From assembly GCF_024500045.1 (NCBI RefSeq), contig NZ_JTEO01000002.1:558001-622000 (forward strand): a stretch of 64,000 nt of DNA. The letters are read 5' to 3'. Below, piece by piece: positions 30,927-40,507 of this stretch (the stretch's first letter is position 1; the number at the start of each line of letters is the position of its first letter). The notes below the pieces were generated by a model. It did no database searches, was not told the origin of the DNA, and saw only the letters and a list, made by a program, of their open reading frames with translations. The position numbers were made by a program, and so were the translations under genes. This stretch comes from Methanolobus chelungpuianus. Its GTDB lineage: Archaea > Halobacteriota > Methanosarcinia > Methanosarcinales > Methanosarcinaceae.

Positions 30927-30944
30927 GAAGGGTATTCACCCTTC
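30927..30944. terminator. Hairpin between convergent hydantoinase-like gene and aroA
   Basis: GAAGGGT (30927-30933) pairs with ACCCTTC (30938-30944) around ATTC. It sits between the two convergent stops and includes the last aroA codons, so it could help end transcription from both sides; no long T run is attached. Confidence 0.4.
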
Positions 30945-32222
30945 AAGCATGCTCAGGTTTGCCCCGAGTCTTTTCATATCATCAAAGAATCCGGGATAGG
31001 ATATGTCCACGGACTCAACCGTATCGACAGTGGTATCTCCTGCCACCATGCCCGCTATTGTAAGTGACATGACTATCCTGTGATCGTGCCATCCGTGCAC
31101 CTCGGCACCCTGCAGTTTTCCTCCTGTAATGGTGAGGCTGTCCCTTTCTTCTTTTACGCTGATACCCATCTTTGCAAGTTCCACTGCCATGGCGTGCAGC
31201 CTGTCTGTCTCCTTGTAGCGCACATGCTCGGCATTCTTGATATGGGTGACACCTTCGGCGCACGCAGCAAGTACCGCAACGGTCGGCACAAGATCAGGAG
31301 TGGCGCCTGCATCAAATGTTATTGCTTCCAGTTTTCCTTTTCCTGTTATCTTCACAGTACCTTCTTCCATGTCCCATGTTATGTCGGCACCCATACGCCT
31401 GAGCACGTCAATTATTTCTACGTCTCCCTGTTTTGAAGGGAACAGGTTCTTCACAAAGACTGTGGACCCCGTCATGGCTGCGGTTGCAAGAAGGTAAGAG
31501 GCTGATGAGAAATCCCCCGGCACGGTGTACTCCCTGAGGTCGTAGACCTGGTTTGCGGGGATAACGAAACTGATACTGCCGTTCTCTTTCGTGATTATTT
31601 CCACGCCTGCCTGCCTGAGCATCTCTATGGTGACATCCACGTATGGCCTGGACTTAAGATCGCCTCTTATCGAGATAGTGGTGTCCCTTCCTGTGAGGGG
31701 AGATGCTATGAGCAGGGCGGAGATGAACTGGGAACTGATGGAGCCGTCTATCGTGGCATTGCCGCCGTTGAACCCGCCGCGGACCACAAGAGGTGCACAC
31801 CCGTTGCCACGGGTAGAGAATGCCTCAACCCCCAGATCGTTGAGCACTTCGAGCAGAGGTTTATTGGGACGCGTCCTGATGGAACTATCACCTGTCAGTA
31901 CTGTGCTGCCTTTTGCCAGTGCGGAGATGGCTGTCATGAACCTTAACGTCGTGCCGGAGTTGGCGACGTCTATAACATTATCAGGCACATTCAGCTTTCC
32001 CCGGAACCCGTGGACCACCAGCCTGTCATGCTGCTTCTCAATGCGTGCACCAAAGGCCTCGCAGGCCCTGACCGTTGCAAGCGTGTCAGCTGACAGAAGT
32101 GGCCTGTAGACGATACATTCTTCCGAGAGTGAGGCTATAGTGATGGCCCTGTGTGTATAGCTTTTTGAAGACGGTGCAAATACTTCACCATTGATCCTGG
32201 AGATGCCGGCAGATACTTTCAT
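30936..32222 (-). CDS. aroA: 3-phosphoshikimate 1-carboxyvinyltransferase (EPSP synthase)
   Basis: A 428-residue EPSP synthase, sixth step of the shikimate pathway, joining phosphoenolpyruvate to shikimate 3-phosphate. It shows SKSYTHRAITIASL near the N-terminus, DVANSGTTLRFMTAI, TGDSSIRTRPNKPLL, SSQFISALLIASPL, YTVPGDFSSASYLLA and the C-terminal HVRYKETDRLHAMAVEL and WHDHRIVMSL. Two inverse alpha/beta domains of normal length. It stands alone here, with no other shikimate gene in the window. Confidence 0.96.
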   Translation of the reverse strand: MKVSAGISRINGEVFAPSSKSYTHRAITIASLSEECIVYRPLLSADTLATVRACEAFGARIEKQHDRLVVHGFRGKLNVPDNVIDVANSGTTLRFMTAISALAKGSTVLTGDSSIRTRPNKPLLEVLNDLGVEAFSTRGNGCAPLVVRGGFNGGNATIDGSISSQFISALLIASPLTGRDTTISIRGDLKSRPYVDVTIEMLRQAGVEIITKENGSISFVIPANQVYDLREYTVPGDFSSASYLLATAAMTGSTVFVKNLFPSKQGDVEIIDVLRRMGADITWDMEEGTVKITGKGKLEAITFDAGATPDLVPTVAVLAACAEGVTHIKNAEHVRYKETDRLHAMAVELAKMGISVKEERDSLTITGGKLQGAEVHGWHDHRIVMSLTIAGMVAGDTTVDTVESVDISYPGFFDDMKRLGANLSMLEG

Positions 32223-32476
32223 TTTGACCTCTTGTCCCGGAACCTACAGTCCCGGTTTGTTCCGGTTCGTTTTCATAAACAGCGACGCATGTGTTCTTTT
32301 TGCTGTCAAGCAGGAAGCGATGTTATATATACGTATCTGTTTCAGAACTGACTGGATCCCACAAAGCAGTATCTTTAAGATAAAGGATATTTGGCTGCCT
32401 GTCCAGTTTCTTCATTTGCAGGTATTGCATTCATGATAAGGGCACTATTCTTGACTGTAACCAGAGCCTTGCGGAA
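32223..32476. other. Intergenic region upstream of the small protein at 32477
   Basis: A plus-strand TATA-like GTTATATATACG lies at about 32321-32332. The rest shows no gene, repeat or strong hairpin that I can support. Confidence 0.5.
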
Positions 32477-32677
32477 ATGTCAGAGTATACTGTCGGGGAG
32501 CTGACAGGCATGAAAGGATTGCTGCTTATAGCAGAGGATTTTCATGATGATGTAATGAAAGATATATTATGCTGTCTCGAAGAACCATATGAAGTGATGG
32601 CTCGGGTGGAAGCCCGAGGAAGGAAAGGGAGCACTTTCATATCCGTTATTGTGGATCAGAAGCCTGATTTGCGTTGA
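32477..32677 (+). CDS. Small hypothetical protein
   Basis: A frame of up to 66 residues (start ATG 32477), possibly beginning at the second ATG, 32510 (KGLLLIAEDFHDDVMKDIL), which has GGGGAG about nine bases upstream. Composition is protein-like, with an acidic helix followed by a beta-rich end (STFISVIVDQKPDLR). No family is recognised. A TATA-like box lies about 150 bases upstream. It may be real but support is limited to composition and position. Confidence 0.4.
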   Translation: MSEYTVGELTGMKGLLLIAEDFHDDVMKDILCCLEEPYEVMARVEARGRKGSTFISVIVDQKPDLR

Positions 32678-32737
32678 CAGGTCAAAAGCCTTTCCTTTCG
32701 AAGTATTCAATAACATTAACGCCAATCAATATTACTG

Positions 32738-33184
32738 ATGGTGCGAAAAACTAAATGCTACAGCATAGGATATGGCAACCGGTCCTTTAATGATTTTGTG
32801 TGGATGCTTATGCAGAACGGGATAACAAACCTTGTGGATATCAGGAGGTATCCACAGTCAACTTTTGATGAATTCAACAAGGAGTCTCTGGAAAAATCCC
32901 TTCCCCTGCACGATATAATCTACAGTCACTGCGAAGGTGTCGGGGGAATGCGTGAGTCTCCATATGTCGAATATATGGGCACCGACGAGTTCAGGAGTAG
33001 TTTTTCAAAGCTACTGGCATATATAGCCAGAGTTAACGAAGCCGGTGGAAAAGTAGTGCTCATGTGCGCGGAGAAAAGCCCAAAGGGATGCCACAGGCAT
33101 TATCTTTCCATAAAGCTGGAAGAAAACGGAGTAGAGGTCATTCACCTGATCGAGCCCGGCCAGGTGAGCCTCTTTGACTTCTAA
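32738..33184 (+). CDS. DUF488 family protein
   Basis: A 148-residue DUF488 protein. Family marks are the N-terminal SIGYGNRSFNDFVWML, the VDIRRYPQS motif, and the C-terminal LMCAEKSPKGCHRHYLSIKL with paired Cys and His residues that could bind a metal. Its biochemical role is not established; DUF488 proteins are widespread in bacteria and archaea. The ATG at 32738 lacks a clear ribosome site, so the mRNA may have a short leader. It is convergent with htpX, 17 bases away. Confidence 0.85.
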   Translation: MVRKTKCYSIGYGNRSFNDFVWMLMQNGITNLVDIRRYPQSTFDEFNKESLEKSLPLHDIIYSHCEGVGGMRESPYVEYMGTDEFRSSFSKLLAYIARVNEAGGKVVLMCAEKSPKGCHRHYLSIKLEENGVEVIHLIEPGQVSLFDF

Positions 33185-33201
33185 TTCCGGATATATCTTG
33201 T

Positions 33202-34059
33202 TTACATTGCGCGGAGGCGCTTGATGCGCTCCTCGGTCACGGGGTGTGTCCTGAACAGGTTCATAAGCGAGCTTCCCTTGAGCGGGTTCACTATGAACAT
33301 ATGCGCAGTGCTCTCGGATGCATGCACATCCCCTCTCCTCTCCACATAATGCGCAGAGCCGTACTCAAGTTTCTCAAGCGCGCTTGCAAGCGCCCATGGT
33401 TTCTGTGAGATGCGTGCTCCTTCAGCGTCTGCGGCGAACTCCCTTGATCGTGAGATGGCAAGCTGGATTATTGTGGCTGCAATGGGTGCTACGACCGCCA
33501 GCGCGATGAATCCGATTATATTGCTGCTGCCTTCATCATCCCTTCCGCCGAGACCACCGAAAATGGCCGCCCACTTCACCCAGGTAGCTATCATTGTGAT
33601 AACACCTGCTATGGTTGCGGCAACTGCACTGATCAGTGTGTCACGATTCCTTACATGTGCCAGTTCGTGTGCCAGCACGCCTTCCAGTTCTTCTGCATTG
33701 AGAAGGCTGAGTATGCCTGTGGTTGCAGCTACCGCTGCATGCTGGGGATTTCTTCCTGTTGCAAATGCGTTAGGCATTGATGTGTGGACGATGTACACCT
33801 TAGGCATGGGAAGGTTTGCACGGAGTGCCAGCTTCTGCACGATCCCGTATAGCTGGGGATGGTCCGCAGCTGTCACTTCCTGCGCGCGGTACATTTTGAG
33901 GACTATCTTATCACTGTACCAGTAAGTACCAAAGTTCATGATAACTGCGAATATGAAGGCAATTATCATTCCTGAAGTTCCGCCAACCATCTGACCGACA
34001 ATGACCAGTAAGCCTGTAAGCGTGGCCAGCAGTAACGTTGTCTTAAGCATGTTCCCCAT
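33202..34059 (-). CDS. htpX: HtpX-like membrane zinc metalloprotease
   Basis: A 285-residue M48-family membrane protease that degrades misfolded membrane proteins. Two N-terminal membrane helices (about 7-27 and 30-46) precede the zinc motif HELAH at 131-135. Two more hydrophobic segments follow at about 145-165 and 180-200. The third ligand region is [13 protein letters not shown], and the C-terminal [15 protein letters not shown] is typical. GAGGT lies six bases before the ATG. Single-gene transcript by appearance. Confidence 0.95.
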   Translation of the reverse strand: MGNMLKTTLLLATLTGLLVIVGQMVGGTSGMIIAFIFAVIMNFGTYWYSDKIVLKMYRAQEVTAADHPQLYGIVQKLALRANLPMPKVYIVHTSMPNAFATGRNPQHAAVAATTGILSLLNAEELEGVLAHELAHVRNRDTLISAVAATIAGVITMIATWVKWAAIFGGLGGRDDEGSSNIIGFIALAVVAPIAATIIQLAISRSREFAADAEGARISQKPWALASALEKLEYGSAHYVERRGDVHASESTAHMFIVNPLKGSSLMNLFRTHPVTEERIKRLRAM

Positions 34060-34239
34060 TTTTACCTCGTAGAGATATTGTCATATTTACTCATAAGCAG
34101 GATTCAATTGTTTGTGCTTCTATATATGCTTTCCTATATAGTGGTTCTACAGGTAATCATATTTTCAAGAACTATATTTATCGTCTGCAACGGTATTTGT
34201 AAAAAGAAAAGCAAAAGAAGAGACATGAGCAATACTTGC

Positions 34240-34512
34240 TCATATCTCTTCGACGGATATATTTTCCCCTGTGCTCATCTCCACTAGGAGCGTTTCAAAC
34301 GCTGCCATCTCGGCCTCAAGCTGCACGATCTCAGGGTCGGTGACACCGATCCGCTCCTCACTTAACAATGCATCTGCTTCGGATAACTCCGCCCCACTTG
34401 CATCCCCGGATGAGGTGTCATCTCCTTTCACATCACTGTCCGTGCAGCCTGAAACTATAAGGCCCAGCAACATAATTCCGAGTATCAGAACGTACTTTTG
34501 TTTTAGCATCAA
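34240..34512 (-). CDS. Small predicted lipoprotein
   Basis: A 90-residue protein with a signal peptide and lipobox (LILGIMLLGLIVSGC, cysteine at about residue 22), followed by a short acidic Ser/Asp-rich mature part. It is probably anchored to the outside of the cell membrane. No domain is recognised. The start may be either of two adjacent ATGs. It lies 63 bases after a secreted protein gene on the same strand, so the two may be co-transcribed. Confidence 0.65.
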   Translation of the reverse strand: MMLKQKYVLILGIMLLGLIVSGCTDSDVKGDDTSSGDASGAELSEADALLSEERIGVTDPEIVQLEAEMAAFETLLVEMSTGENISVEEI

Positions 34513-34575
34513 TCATCATCCCCTTTATTAATATTTTTATATTACTATTCCCTTATATCAGATTAATGCTGCCGT

Positions 34576-35946
34576 TCAGATACCGGTCAGGTTGCCGGAT
34601 ACGGAGGAATTGCCTTCTGAGGTGTTATTGAAGGAGCTGTTCACGGACTCGTTCTCTGGATTCTCGTCATCCTCATCCATGTCAGACTCTTCGGAACCCT
34701 CATCAGATTCTTCCTCTTCATCATTTTCATCGTCATACTTTGCCCACTCTTTGGTGATACTTTCGAGCTCATAGGAGCCATCACCAGAGAGGACTGCTGT
34801 GCCTTCTCCGTCAACCGAGAGGGACATATCCTCTGAGCGGATCATCACTGTAAGGCGGCTGCCTTCAATAGTGACTGTTCCTGTAAGGTTGTGGAAGACA
34901 AATGCCCTGTTATTACTTTCACTGTTACCTGCATCTATGTTAGATAATGCGTAGGATGCATTGCCTGTGTTGATAACTGCATCTCCGGCCATATCCTTTA
35001 CCACGAGCTTTGCATCAGTTGCATTGAATTCCAGTGTAAGGTTGCCTGAAAGTACTGCAGTACCATTACCTTCAGCTGTAAGGGTGTTGTTCCCGGTAAG
35101 CACCACCAGTCCCTCACGGTGCTGCCTGAGGCCCTTGAGCATATCTTTCAGGAGGGCGTTTGCTTCTTTTATCTTCTGCCCTGCCATGTTCATGTTCCTG
35201 ATAAGCTCGGCCTTTTCATCTGCATCAGTAGCATTTGCTGCCTGCAGCTGGTATACTTTTGCCTCCGCGATCAGTGATCTGTATTCCTCAAGCATTGACC
35301 TGAGTTCCGCTACATTCTCACCGTTGCCTTCCAGGCGTGCAATCTCATTTTCAAGACGTAGTGCCATGTTTTCGGATGTCCTTATGACAGCACTCAGTTT
35401 ATTATCTGCAGATTTTGACGCGGATGCTGTTTTCTGCCTGTTTGCATCCTTCCAGATATCCCTTATGTCCCTGGCGCACTCCGCAAGTTCCTTCCTTGTA
35501 TCTGCTGCAGCCACATCCTCTTTTATCAGTTCCAGCTGTGTTATGTATTCCTCATCTTCAAGGGAAACGATCATATAATCTATGGTGCTGTTCAGGTAAT
35601 CCTTTGTGGCCTCAATAGCTTCTTCCGAATCAAGGTTCTTGTCATTGTTCTTCATTTTCACGAAGTTGTCCCTTGCATCAAGGTAACCTGCCTTCACATT
35701 ATTGTTCCCTTTAGCCCTGTTCATCAGGGTCGTATTATTCAGATCCTGAGTCGTGTTATTCAGGCCCTCTGCCTGTTTGCGCAGGGCATTCCCGTTAGCA
35801 TTGATCATGTCGCGGTCCCTGTCCTTGATCTGGAGTCCTGCCTTCTGTGCGTTGTCCGACGCAGCAAGAGCTCCTGTGGAAAGGATACTTGCCACCATAA
35901 GTACTATTGCAAGATATGTAAATAATTTAATTCCCATTTTTCTCAT
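34576..35946 (-). CDS. Secreted acidic protein with helical and beta-repeat regions
   Basis: A 456-residue exported protein of unknown function. A signal peptide (IKLFTYLAIVLMVASILSTGALA) is followed by a long, charged, probably coiled-coil helical region to about residue 280. Short beta segments repeat GNGTAVLSGNLTLEF and GEGTAVLSGDGSYEL. A tail of Asp/Glu/Ser and Asn-rich residues carries several N-x-S/T sites. The ATG at 35946 has GAGAGGG upstream and fits the signal peptide better than the ATG 27 bases earlier. Its 5' region holds a long inverted repeat (35998-36091). It is divergent from a membrane-tethered regulator. Confidence 0.75.
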   Translation of the reverse strand: MRKMGIKLFTYLAIVLMVASILSTGALAASDNAQKAGLQIKDRDRDMINANGNALRKQAEGLNNTTQDLNNTTLMNRAKGNNNVKAGYLDARDNFVKMKNNDKNLDSEEAIEATKDYLNSTIDYMIVSLEDEEYITQLELIKEDVAAADTRKELAECARDIRDIWKDANRQKTASASKSADNKLSAVIRTSENMALRLENEIARLEGNGENVAELRSMLEEYRSLIAEAKVYQLQAANATDADEKAELIRNMNMAGQKIKEANALLKDMLKGLRQHREGLVVLTGNNTLTAEGNGTAVLSGNLTLEFNATDAKLVVKDMAGDAVINTGNASYALSNIDAGNSESNNRAFVFHNLTGTVTIEGSRLTVMIRSEDMSLSVDGEGTAVLSGDGSYELESITKEWAKYDDENDEEEESDEGSEESDMDEDDENPENESVNSSFNNTSEGNSSVSGNLTGI

Positions 35947-36332
35947 GTGTTCCCTCTCGTTGGCGTTTTTCATGGAATTTCAGTAATCAGAACTGCTGGA
36001 TTCTTAGAATCTGAAGAATTCCCGTCAAGCAGGTACCTATGTACCAAGTTCCACCCAATATCTGCTTGCAGCTTACAGATTCTAAGAATCCGAGTTTTGA
36101 TCTGTCCGTTTTTGCCTTTGTTCTCAACGTTTTTTACAGGACATTGTGCTTAACTTACTGTCTCTGCACTTGCGCCTGCAATTTACTGATTGTCAGGCGA
36201 GCATATAAGCATACTTTACTTTACGTAATCTTTACTGAACTTTTTCATCAGATCTAAGCCCAATTATGGCTCCTTTTACTTGATGAAACTTTATATTTCT
36301 TCAGTTATCTTTTAGAAGAAAATATTATATGC
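35947..36332. promoter_or_regulatory. Divergent regulatory region with a large inverted repeat
   Basis: A perfect 16-base inverted repeat lies at 35998-36013 and 36076-36091, with an inner pairing AAGCAG (36027-36032)/CTGCTT (36062-36067). Each arm contains its own palindrome (GATTCT-T-AGAATC, or its complement), with centres 79 bases apart. A second hairpin lies at 36173-36199 (CGCCTG-CAAT/ATTG-CAGGCG with one bulge). A minus-strand TATA-like GCTTATATG (near 36201-36210) and a plus-strand ACTTTATATTTC (near 36286-36297) may serve the two divergent genes. Confidence 0.5.
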
Positions 36333-37184
36333 ATGTACTTAATAAATACACAGTTTGTGTCAACCCGAAAAACCCCGTGCATTTTAACTTTATTTATTCT
36401 CCTCCTGGCAAGCATCCATTTTGCTGCCGCTGCAGACATGGCAACTGTCCATGGTGTTATATATGAATGGGGCACCTTTGAACCTCTGGAGAATGTCATC
36501 GTGGAGGTCAATTCCACACCACCCCAGTCCATGCTTGCACGATATGGACTCTATTCATTCAATCTGTTACCGGGAGACTATGCTGTATCTGCGAGCTATT
36601 ATCGCAATAGCACGCTCATACGCTATACGCAGGAAGAGATAACAATAACCGGTTCAGGCGATTATGTCATTGACCTGATCCTTCTCCCTGCATATTATGA
36701 TGAAGGTCTGAATGAAGCCGAGTTCACCGAGCTCGATGAACTTGCCGACCTTGCAGAAGATGAAAGCAGTAACTCATTCTCATACGGCACTCTGTCCCTC
36801 CTGATACTGACAGCCCTGGCATTTGCTGCGGGTACATACCTGCTGTCAGTACGACGTAAGGCCAGTCCTGTACTGGCTGAAGATGATATCAGTCCTGCTG
36901 ATGAGACAATCCCTGATATTAATGCCGGATATACTGGCCTGCCTGATGACCTGCGGGAAATGGTAAGCGTAATCTCCCGTAACGGTGGCCGCATTACCCA
37001 GAAGGATCTCAGAGGGGCCCTGAAACATTCGGAAGCAAAGGTCAGCCTGATGATATCCGACCTTGAGGACCGCGGGGTTGTACGGAAATTCAAAAAAGGC
37101 AGGGGAAATGTCGTATTCCTGGTACATCCCGAAGAGAATGGTGCTGAGCGTATTCAGCCTGAAGGGACAAACCAAAATATATAA
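36333..37184 (+). CDS. Membrane-tethered winged-helix regulator with extracellular beta domain
   Basis: A 283-residue protein with three parts. An N-terminal signal or anchor helix (CILTLFILLLASIHFAAA) leads to an outside beta-sandwich resembling carboxypeptidase-regulatory or Cna-B domains (VHGVIYEWGTFEPLENVIVE... SFNLLPGDYAVSASYY). One membrane helix follows at about 151-168. The cytosolic C-terminus (about 205-275) is a MarR-like winged helix (ISRNGGRITQKDLRGAL; KVSLMISDLEDRGVVRKFKKG). It is probably a one-component system passing an envelope signal straight to DNA. Divergent from the secreted acidic protein. Confidence 0.85.
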   Translation: MYLINTQFVSTRKTPCILTLFILLLASIHFAAAADMATVHGVIYEWGTFEPLENVIVEVNSTPPQSMLARYGLYSFNLLPGDYAVSASYYRNSTLIRYTQEEITITGSGDYVIDLILLPAYYDEGLNEAEFTELDELADLAEDESSNSFSYGTLSLLILTALAFAAGTYLLSVRRKASPVLAEDDISPADETIPDINAGYTGLPDDLREMVSVISRNGGRITQKDLRGALKHSEAKVSLMISDLEDRGVVRKFKKGRGNVVFLVHPEENGAERIQPEGTNQNI

Positions 37185-37248
37185 CTGTATTTGATGCCTA
37201 AGGATACAGAAATCATCAGAGTATCTTATCGACTCTTACGAGGTATAT

Positions 37249-37749
37249 ATGCGAGTTTCTATGGACCTTGAACTGAAAGACATCCCGGGGCAATTAGTCC
37301 TTGCACTGAAGCCCGTTTCTGAATTTAAGGGCAATCTCATATCTGTCGTGCATCATCATGAGAAGAGGACGCCCCGCGGCAAGATCCCTGTGCAGCTTGT
37401 GTTCGAGATCAAGTCCGATCACCTTGACAACATAATCTCCCTCCTGGAGGAAAGCGGGATCAGCGTGGTGAGCGTAGACGAGAAGAGATATCTTGAGCAC
37501 GGTGCAGTGATACTTATAGGCCACATAGTACACACTGACATCAAGGATACCATTGATAAGATCGATAATACAGGGTATGCGGAAGTTGTTGACCTGAATC
37601 TGGCGATGCCGCGTATAAACAGGCCTTCCTCAGCCTCCCTGAAGATCGATGCTGTGAGCAAACAGCATATGAGCGCTGCGATAGAATTGCTGAAATCCAT
37701 TGCAAAGGAGAAGGATCTGCTGGTCATAGAGCCTATAGGTGTCAACTGA
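37249..37749 (+). CDS. ACT-domain regulatory protein upstream of homoserine dehydrogenase
   Basis: A 166-residue protein with an N-terminal ACT domain (MDLELKDIPGQLVLALKPVSEFKGNLISVVHHH) and a second, less obvious ligand-binding-like part (GAVILIGHIVHTDIKDTIDKI; SASLKIDAVSKQHMSAAIELL). ACT domains bind amino acids and confer feedback control. It precedes hom, with the hom start 11 bases after its stop, so it likely acts as a detached allosteric subunit of homoserine dehydrogenase, sensing threonine or methionine; the ligand is inferred. GAGGT precedes the ATG. Confidence 0.85.
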   Translation: MRVSMDLELKDIPGQLVLALKPVSEFKGNLISVVHHHEKRTPRGKIPVQLVFEIKSDHLDNIISLLEESGISVVSVDEKRYLEHGAVILIGHIVHTDIKDTIDKIDNTGYAEVVDLNLAMPRINRPSSASLKIDAVSKQHMSAAIELLKSIAKEKDLLVIEPIGVN

Positions 37750-37759
37750 GGGTGATATA

Positions 37760-38755
37760 ATGAAAACGATACGTGCATCAATAATAGGTTTCGGGGCTGT
37801 GGGTCAGGGTGTTGCAAAGGTGCTTCTTGACAAGCGTGACTACCTGCGCGGCATCGGCATAGATATGAAAGTGATCGCCATAGCGGATTCGAGGACAGCG
37901 GTCGTTGACGCTCAGGGTGTGGACCTTGCATCTGCACTGTCCAGGAAAAAAGAAACAGGCGCAGTGGGGAGCGATACCATTTCCGGTACTGAGATAATAA
38001 GGACCGTGGACCATGAGCTGGTGATAGAGACCACCCCTACGAACATCGAGACAGGTGGCGTGGGACTTGTCAATATGATGGCCGCCTTTGAGAGAGGTAT
38101 GGATGTCGTGACGTCCAACAAGGGCCCCCTTGCTCTCAAATATGGTGAGGTGATGGCGGCAGCTAAGAGCTCAGGATCTTACTGCAGGTTCGAAGCCACC
38201 GTGGGCGGTGCGATGCCTGTCATCAACCTTGCATGTGATGTGCTTGCAGGTAACAGAATGATCAGTATGGAAGGCATTTTCAATGGAACCTGCAACTATA
38301 TCCTCAGCCGCATGATGGAGGAACAAGCCCCTTACGAGCAGATGCTGGCCGAGGCACAGGAACTCGGGATAGCTGAAAAGGATCCTTCATATGATGTTGA
38401 AGGTATTGACACAGCATCCAAGCTTGTGATAGTCGCCAATTCCATCTTCGGCATGAACGTTTCTTATAAAGATGTAACAGTGACCGGTATCACCAGGATA
38501 ACTCCCGAGGCGCTCTCACTTGCGAACGCCGACGGCTTTGCCATCAAGCTCATAGGCGAGGTTAACGACAGCAGGATCAACGTCGCACCCAAACTGGTGC
38601 CGCTGAGCCATCCACTTGCAGTGGGAGGCACACTTAATGTGTTCTCAGTACAGACCGATCTCGCAGGTCCCATAACCATCACAGGAAGGGGCGCAGGCTC
38701 AATAGAGACAGCCAGTGCCATCCTGAGCGATATCATCAGCATCTACAGGAACTAA
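37760..38755 (+). CDS. hom: Homoserine dehydrogenase
   Basis: A 331-residue NAD(P)-dependent enzyme reducing aspartate semialdehyde to homoserine for threonine and methionine synthesis. It shows the Rossmann motif GFGAVGQGVAKVLL, VTSNKGPLALKYGEVM with the catalytic-region lysine, the FEATVGGAMPVINL block, EGIFNGTCNYILSRM and DPSYDVEGIDTASKL. It lacks the C-terminal ACT domain of many bacterial forms; the separate ACT protein upstream may replace it. The ATG at 37760 has GGGTGATATA before it. Confidence 0.95.
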   Translation: MKTIRASIIGFGAVGQGVAKVLLDKRDYLRGIGIDMKVIAIADSRTAVVDAQGVDLASALSRKKETGAVGSDTISGTEIIRTVDHELVIETTPTNIETGGVGLVNMMAAFERGMDVVTSNKGPLALKYGEVMAAAKSSGSYCRFEATVGGAMPVINLACDVLAGNRMISMEGIFNGTCNYILSRMMEEQAPYEQMLAEAQELGIAEKDPSYDVEGIDTASKLVIVANSIFGMNVSYKDVTVTGITRITPEALSLANADGFAIKLIGEVNDSRINVAPKLVPLSHPLAVGGTLNVFSVQTDLAGPITITGRGAGSIETASAILSDIISIYRN

Positions 38756-38770
38756 GGTTAACTGATCGAC

Positions 38771-40480
38771 ATGACAAGCTTCAGGGAATTTGCACAGGCC
38801 TGTAAGGTGATAGAGGCGACCCCGGGCTCCCTGGAGATGACCTCACAGGTTGCAGAACTGCTGAAAAAGGTAAGCCCTGAGGAACTTCCAATTGTCACTC
38901 ACTTTGTCATGGGTGAAGTGTTCCCTGCATGGAGCTCCCAGGAAGTGGGCGTAGGCGCAGGCATCCTGTATGCCGCGCTTGCCAGGTCTTCCGGGCTTTC
39001 GGTTGGTGATATCGAGAACCTTGTTAAGGAAACGGGAGATATTGGCAGGACCGCAGTGAAAGCACTGGCACGGAAATCAAAGGGCCAGGCAACGTTCTCA
39101 TCATTCCTCGAGGAAGCCCCTGAGCTTTCCCTCCATGAGGTCTTTGAGCGTTTCCAGGCCATTTCCAGATCGTCCGGTAAGGGTTCCCAGACATCCAAAA
39201 TCAAGAACCTGCAGTATCTTTTCAACTGCTCAGGCTCCGAAGAGGTCGGGTATATCGCCAGGCTTGCCGTGGAGGACCTCAGGATAGGGGTCGGTGAAGG
39301 TATTGTGCGCGATGCCATAGCCTCTGCGTTCAATGTTCCGGTGGTTTCCGTGGAGCGCGCCTTCATGCTCACCAATGACATGGGACTTGTAGCTTCCACA
39401 GCCCGGGAGGGAGGGACCGAAGCTGTGGAGGGACTTGGTCTTCAGCTGAACCGCCCTATCAGGATGATGCTTGCGCAGATCGCTCCCACCATCGAGTCAG
39501 CTATTGCGGAAGTAGGCGAAGCGGCCATCGAGTGGAAGTTCGACGGTGCAAGGGTCCAGATCCATAAGGATGGCGACAGGGTGACCCTGTACTCCCGCAA
39601 GCTTGAGGACATCAGCAGTTCCCTGCCTGATATTGCTGCATCTATCAGGAAATATGTTCATGCGGACTCGGCCATTCTTGACGGGGAGGCGGTTGCCCTG
39701 GATGAAAGGGGCCATCCCCGTGCCTTCCAGGACATACTCAGGCGCCTGAGGCGAAAATACGAGGTTGACTCCACTGCAAAGGAAATCCCTTTATCGATCA
39801 ACATCTTTGATATAATGTACCTCAATGGGGAGGATCTGATAGATCTGCCTTTGATAAGGAGAAGGGAAATGCTTGAAAACTGTGTGGAGAACGGCGATTC
39901 CATTAGTGTGGACAGGCAAGTGCTTACCAGTAATTATGAGGAGATCAGTGTGATCTATACTGAGGCTCTCAAGGCAGGTCATGAGGGTATCATGATCAAG
40001 AATCCCCAGTCCCCTTACTCTCCCGGGAAGCGGGGTAAGAACTGGCTCAAAAAGAAACCTGTCATGGAGACCCTGGATCTGGTTGTAATAGGTGCCGAAT
40101 GGGGTTATGGGAAGCGTACAAGCTTCATGGGGTCTTTCGCCCTCGCCTGCCATGATCCCAGGACGGGACGCTTCCTGCCGGTGGGAAAGGTGGCTACCGG
40201 ATTCTCGGACGAGCAGCTGGCTGAACTCACGGCCATCTTCTCGGATCTCATAGTAATGGAATCGGGTATCAGGATAGAGCTCAAACCCCAGGTCATCTTT
40301 GAAGTTGCCTTCGAGGAGATACAGAAGAGCACCAATTACGAATCCGGTTATGCTCTCCGCTTCCCCCGGCTTGTGAATGTGCGGGACGACAAGTCCCTGG
40401 AGGATGTTGAGACCCTGGGCAGGCTTGAAGAGATGTACCGCCTGCAAAGGGAAAGGGGAATCGGCCCCGATACTGCATAA
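38771..40480 (+). CDS. lig: ATP-dependent DNA ligase
   Basis: A 569-residue archaeal replicative-type DNA ligase that seals nicks using ATP. An N-terminal DNA-binding domain occupies about 1-230. The adenylation domain has the nucleophilic Lys256 in [41 protein letters not shown] and [24 protein letters not shown]-terminal OB domain ends in VEDVETL-like residues. Normal length for the archaeal family. It follows hom by 15 bases and may share its transcript, though a functional link is not evident. Confidence 0.96.
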   Translation: MTSFREFAQACKVIEATPGSLEMTSQVAELLKKVSPEELPIVTHFVMGEVFPAWSSQEVGVGAGILYAALARSSGLSVGDIENLVKETGDIGRTAVKALARKSKGQATFSSFLEEAPELSLHEVFERFQAISRSSGKGSQTSKIKNLQYLFNCSGSEEVGYIARLAVEDLRIGVGEGIVRDAIASAFNVPVVSVERAFMLTNDMGLVASTAREGGTEAVEGLGLQLNRPIRMMLAQIAPTIESAIAEVGEAAIEWKFDGARVQIHKDGDRVTLYSRKLEDISSSLPDIAASIRKYVHADSAILDGEAVALDERGHPRAFQDILRRLRRKYEVDSTAKEIPLSINIFDIMYLNGEDLIDLPLIRRREMLENCVENGDSISVDRQVLTSNYEEISVIYTEALKAGHEGIMIKNPQSPYSPGKRGKNWLKKKPVMETLDLVVIGAEWGYGKRTSFMGSFALACHDPRTGRFLPVGKVATGFSDEQLAELTAIFSDLIVMESGIRIELKPQVIFEVAFEEIQKSTNYESGYALRFPRLVNVRDDKSLEDVETLGRLEEMYRLQRERGIGPDTA

Positions 40481-40507
40481 GAGGCGGTAGACCATGAGAG
40501 GTGGCAA

